DNA from: Terriglobales bacterium
Lineage (GTDB): Bacteria > Acidobacteriota > Terriglobia > Terriglobales > Acidobacteriaceae
Direction: 5' to 3'
Assembly (NCBI GenBank): GCA_035691485.1
Contig: DASSIZ010000011.1
Coordinates: 1 to 64,000, forward strand
DNA length: 64,000 bases
Shown here piece after piece: positions 61,175-64,000 of this stretch. The position numbers were made by a program, and so were the translations under genes. Every line of letters begins with the position of its first letter. The first letter of the stretch is position 1. The notes under the pieces were generated by a model. It was not told where the DNA came from, ran no database searches, and was given only the letters and a program-made list of their open reading frames with translations.

Positions 61175-62209
61175 CTACTGCTGGTGCTCGATGGAGCCGA
61201 AGCCCATGGCCACGGATTGCGCCGGCTGAGCAGCGGCCACGGCATTGCCGTGCTCGTCGATCTTCATGCCCAGGCTGAGTCCCATCGAGGCCAAAATTTC
61301 CTTGATCTCGTTCAGCGACTTGCGGCCGAAATTTTTGGTCTTGAGCATCTCGGCTTCGGTCTTCTGCACCAGTTCGCCGATGGTCTGGATATTGGCGTTC
61401 TTCAGGCAGTTGTAGCTGCGAACGCTGAGTTCCAGCTCCTCGACGGAGCGATTCAGATTCTCGTTGCGAATCTCAGGCTTGCGCTCCTCGCTGGCGGCGG
61501 AGGTCTCCATCTCCTCTTCGAAGTTGATGAAGATGTTCATGTGGTCCTTCACCAGCTTCGCGGCCAGGCCGATAGCGTCGGCGGGAGCGACAGAACCGTT
61601 GGTCCAGACTTCAAGCGTGAGCTTGTCGTAGTCAGTGATCTGCCCCAGGCGCGCCGCTTCGACGGTGTAATTACATTTGCGCACCGGCGAGTGCACGGAG
61701 TCGATGGGAATAAAGCCAATGCCGAGGTCTTCCTCAAAGTTCTTGTCGGCGGCGATGTACCCGCGTCCGCGCTTGAGCCGCATTTCCATGTCGAGCTTGC
61801 CGCCTTCGCTGACGGTGGCAATGTAAACGTTCTTGTCGAGGACCTCGACGTCCGCGTCCGCCTCGATCATGCCTGATGTGACGACGCCAGGCTGGTCGGC
61901 GCGCAGATAGATGGCTTTGGGGCCTTCGCCGTTGAGCTTGAACGGGACCTGCTTGAGGTTGAGGATGATGTCGGTTGCGTCCTCAACCACGCCGGGGATC
62001 GACTGAAACTCGTGAAGCACGCCCTCGATTTTGACGGCGGTAACAGCCGCGCCCTCGATGGAGCTGAGCAGCACGCGGCGGAGTGCGTTGCCGATGGTGG
62101 TGCCGAAGCCGCGCTCGAAGGGCTGTGCCCAGAAGCGACCGTACTTGTCGGTGAGGGTTTCGGTGTCAGCGGCGAGGCGCTTGGGTTTCTGAAAACCTTT
62201 CCAAAGCAT
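61175..62209 (-). CDS. rpoA: RNA polymerase alpha subunit
   Basis: A 344-residue subunit. N-terminal dimerisation domain ([38 protein letters not shown]) and C-terminal DNA- and activator-binding domain ([34 protein letters not shown], then [21 protein letters not shown]) are complete. The extra C-terminal 20 residues are Ala/Gln-rich. Position between rpsD and rplQ is standard. Confidence 0.97.
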   Translation of the reverse strand: MLWKGFQKPKRLAADTETLTDKYGRFWAQPFERGFGTTIGNALRRVLLSSIEGAAVTAVKIEGVLHEFQSIPGVVEDATDIILNLKQVPFKLNGEGPKAIYLRADQPGVVTSGMIEADADVEVLDKNVYIATVSEGGKLDMEMRLKRGRGYIAADKNFEEDLGIGFIPIDSVHSPVRKCNYTVEAARLGQITDYDKLTLEVWTNGSVAPADAIGLAAKLVKDHMNIFINFEEEMETSAASEERKPEIRNENLNRSVEELELSVRSYNCLKNANIQTIGELVQKTEAEMLKTKNFGRKSLNEIKEILASMGLSLGMKIDEHGNAVAAAQPAQSVAMGFGSIEHQQ

Positions 62210-62313
62210 TTGTTTCTCCTTCGGCCATGTGGGTCAAGGCGACATCCTCACGCGGCCCAGGCGTGAGGTGCTTCGTCGCGCAAGCCTGATCTGGCGCGAA
62301 TGGGGCCAAAAAA

Positions 62314-62373
62314 GTCTGTCAGCATGTCAGTCTTTCAGTCGATCAGCAGAAGCCGAACGACTGAAGACTGAAA
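62314..62373. repeat. inverted 8-bp arrays between rpsD and rpoA
   Basis: Left octads such as GTCTGTCA, GCATGTCA, GTCTTTCA and GTCGATCA face a right arm with ACGACTGAAGACTGAA. It fills the rpsD-rpoA gap. Confidence 0.7.
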
Positions 62374-62378
62374 AGCGC

Positions 62379-63008
62379 TTACTTCGAATAAAGTTCGACG
62401 ATCAACTGTTCGTTGACCGGCAGGTTCACGTCTTCACGCTTGGGAATCGCGGTGACGCGTCCCTTCATGTTCTCGCGATCGATCTCCAGCCAGTTCGGAG
62501 TCGGCTGATGGCTGCTGTACTCAATCGAAGAAGCAATGATGGGTAGCTTCTTGCTCGGCTCGCGAACCGCAATCTCGTCTCCGGCTTTCACCTGGAACGA
62601 CGGAATATCGACCTTGCGGCCGTTCACCTGGATGTGCCCGTGACGCACCAGTTGACGCGACTGGCGGCGCGAGGTGGCAAGTCCGAGGCGGTACACCACG
62701 TTGTCAAGGCGGCGCTCCAGTTGCTGCAGGAGCACTTCGCCGGTGACGCCCTTGGTGCGCGAGGCCTTCTCGTAATAGTTGCGGAACTGGCCTTCGTTGG
62801 TGAAGTAGATGCGCTTGGCTTTCTGCTTCTCGCGCAACTGCAGGCCGTAGCCGACAATCTTCGCCTTGCGGTCCTTGCCGTGCTGGCCGGGAGCGAAGTT
62901 GCGGTTCTCGATGGGGCATTTATCGCTGAAGCACTTCGCCCCTTTAAGGAAGAGCTTCATGCCTTCGCGTCGGCAAAGACGGCAAACTGCGCCTGTATAT
63001 CGAGCCAA
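62379..63008 (-). CDS. rpsD: 30S ribosomal protein S4
   Basis: A 209-residue S4 with the zinc-type N terminus: CRLC, then CFSDKC, after (M)ARYTGAV. The S4 domain contains [47 protein letters not shown]. The start is TTG 63008, with AAGGAG 7 bases upstream; this restores the usual length. The longer frame to 63152 adds non-conserved residues. S4 starts 30S assembly and may repress its own operon. Confidence 0.96.
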   Translation of the reverse strand: MARYTGAVCRLCRREGMKLFLKGAKCFSDKCPIENRNFAPGQHGKDRKAKIVGYGLQLREKQKAKRIYFTNEGQFRNYYEKASRTKGVTGEVLLQQLERRLDNVVYRLGLATSRRQSRQLVRHGHIQVNGRKVDIPSFQVKAGDEIAVREPSKKLPIIASSIEYSSHQPTPNWLEIDRENMKGRVTAIPKREDVNLPVNEQLIVELYSK

Positions 63009-63079
63009 TGTTCTTCTCCTTATTTCTACCGGTGACGATCGGTTTACGCGCTTGGCCCGCGCTTCGTCCCGATCCAAAA

Positions 63080-63118
63080 CGTTTCCCGTTGCACGTTTCG
63101 CGTTTTGAAACGCGAAAC
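63080..63118. repeat. inverted 7-bp array between rpsK and rpsD
   Basis: Heptads CGTTTCC, CGTTGCA, CGTTTCG and CGTTTTG run into the complement AAACGCG, AAACC. The unit is the same as at 50161-50227, 13 kb away. Confidence 0.75.
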
Positions 63119-63121
63119 CTT

Positions 63122-63553
63122 CTAAACTCTGCGCCGTTTGGGTGGACGGCAACCGTTGTGCGGAATCGGGGTGACATCGCGAATGTTTCGCACCTCGATG
63201 CCGGCGGCAGCCAGGGCGCGAATCGCCGACTCGCGGCCCGAACCGGGACCGCTGACACGCACTTCCACCGAGCGGAGACCATGCTCGCGCGCCATGTTGG
63301 CGGCGTTCATGGCCGCCTGCTGCGCCGCAAAAGGCGTTCCCTTGCGCGATCCGCGGAACCCCAGCGATCCCGAACTCTTCCAGGAAAGCACGTTGCCCTC
63401 GCTGTCGGAGATGGTGACGATGGTGTTGTTGAACGAAGCCTGAATGTGCGCCACCCCGAAGGGGACGTTTTTGCGCTCACGCTTCTTGAATTTCTTGGTC
63501 TTGCCTTTTTTTGCCGGCGCGCCGGCGGTAGTTTCTGCTGCTGGTTTCGCCAT
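63122..63553 (-). CDS. rpsK: 30S ribosomal protein S11
   Basis: A 143-residue S11. [43 protein letters not shown] at the start and [23 protein letters not shown] at the end are full matches. The first 20 residues (Ala/Thr/Lys) are an extension. Between rpsM and rpsD, as expected. Confidence 0.97.
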   Translation of the reverse strand: MAKPAAETTAGAPAKKGKTKKFKKRERKNVPFGVAHIQASFNNTIVTISDSEGNVLSWKSSGSLGFRGSRKGTPFAAQQAAMNAANMAREHGLRSVEVRVSGPGSGRESAIRALAAAGIEVRNIRDVTPIPHNGCRPPKRRRV

Positions 63554-63563
63554 ATTTCTTCTC

Positions 63564-63648
63564 AGTCGTTAGTAGCTTGGAGTTGAGAGTTAGTTAAACG
63601 AGGAGCTGCGCTTCGCGCTGACTCCCAACCAGTAACTCCTAACTATTA
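63564..63648. repeat. inverted 7-bp arrays between rpsM and rpsK
   Basis: Left units AGTCGTT, GGAGTTG and AGAGTTA (63564-63592) face right ACTCCCA, ACCAGTA, ACTCCTA and ACTATTA (63621-63648), which end on the rpsM stop codon. Confidence 0.75.
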
Positions 63649-64000
63649 CGTCTTGGTCGCTGCCTTCTTCTTGTTGGCCACAGTTCCCTTGCGCGGGCCC
63701 TTGCGGGTACGAGCATTGGTGTGCGTGCGCTGGCCGCGGACCGGCAGGTTACGGCGGTGCCGGAAGCCGCGGTACGAGCCGATTTCAATCAACCGCTTGA
63801 TGTGCATCGAGACATCCTTACGCAGGTCGCCTTCGACGTTGCCCTCACTCTCGATGACCTGGCGGATGCGGTTGACCTCTTCTTCGTTGAGGTCCTGCAC
63901 CTTCTTTTCGCCATCGACGTTGGCGGTTGCGACAATCTTGGCGGCGCGCGGATGACCGATACCGTAAATGTAGGTCAGCGCGATGCGTGTGTGCTTGTTG
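63646..64000 (-). CDS. rpsM: 30S ribosomal protein S13, 5' part missing
   Basis: The frame is open to the window edge and reads through [17 protein letters not shown], then [17 protein letters not shown] and the C-terminal [25 protein letters not shown], which is S13. The ATG seen at 63900 is internal; the true start is outside the window. S13 contacts tRNA and the intersubunit bridge. Confidence 0.97.
   Translation of the reverse strand, partial: NKHTRIALTYIYGIGHPRAAKIVATANVDGEKKVQDLNEEEVNRIRQVIESEGNVEGDLRKDVSMHIKRLIEIGSYRGFRHRRNLPVRGQRTHTNARTRKGPRKGTVANKKKAATKT

Overview
The window looks like a chromosomal segment of a GC-rich, Gram-negative-type soil bacterium, most likely an acidobacterium of the Koribacter / Sulfotelmatobacter kind. 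This is inferred from overall gene content, frequent TTG/GTG starts, many small exported proteins of unknown function, TonB-type energy-transducing proteins and a HpnI-like hopanoid glycosyltransferase. No 16S rRNA or tRNA gene was recognised, so the placement is not proven. Almost everything is core chromosome; no prophage, insertion sequence, integrase or CRISPR array was seen.

Layout. 0.3-5.4 kb: small exported proteins, a cytidylate-kinase-like protein with a BON-like tail, a creatininase-family exported protein, YraN and GalT. 5.5-12.4 kb: a tiny membrane protein, then a complete ISC iron-sulfur assembly operon on the minus strand in the classical order iscR-iscS-iscU-iscA-hscB-hscA-fdx-iscX, with a candidate Rrf2 operator ahead of iscR. 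12.6-18.1 kb: MBL-fold hydrolase, trpE, an Asp/Arg/His-rich exported protein, and dciA-like/gatC/gatA. 18.2-18.8 kb: two paralogous 41-residue membrane microproteins. 18.9-26.2 kb: CCA-adding enzyme, TsaD, a single-domain receiver, an EamA transporter, a class III aminotransferase and NadA. 26.4-31.3 kb: a PilZ-GAF-TonB chimera with a small coiled-coil partner, MoaA with a long structured leader, and a FecR-like protein. 31.5-36.7 kb: QueG, a membrane spermidine-synthase-like protein, a membrane protein with an HEGGH motif, a glycine-zipper protein and a cold-shock protein. 37.1-45.7 kb: YihY/BrkB, a coupled pair of secreted proteins of which the larger carries a dead metzincin-like domain, an exported lipoprotein-sorting-like protein, a polytopic membrane protein and an APH-like kinase. 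46.1-60.4 kb: HNH nuclease, ComF, OPT transporter, YggS, YggU, POT-type transporter, HpnI-like glycosyltransferase, class C serine hydrolase, NTF2-like protein, DUF418 protein, GuaB and VanZ. 60.6-64 kb: the end of the ribosomal alpha operon (rpsM-rpsK-rpsD-rpoA-rplQ, minus strand, rpsM running off the window).

The most striking structural feature is not a gene. At least 23 places, mostly just after stop codons, carry short degenerate tandem arrays with a period of 7 or 8 bp, often facing a complementary array with the same period so that the RNA could fold into an imperfect hairpin. The unit sequence differs from locus to locus, but the period and mirror arrangement recur. Three such arrays lie between genes of the isc operon, four lie between genes of the ribosomal alpha operon, one surrounds an intrinsic terminator, and two appear to have entered coding sequence (CCA-adding enzyme, QueG).
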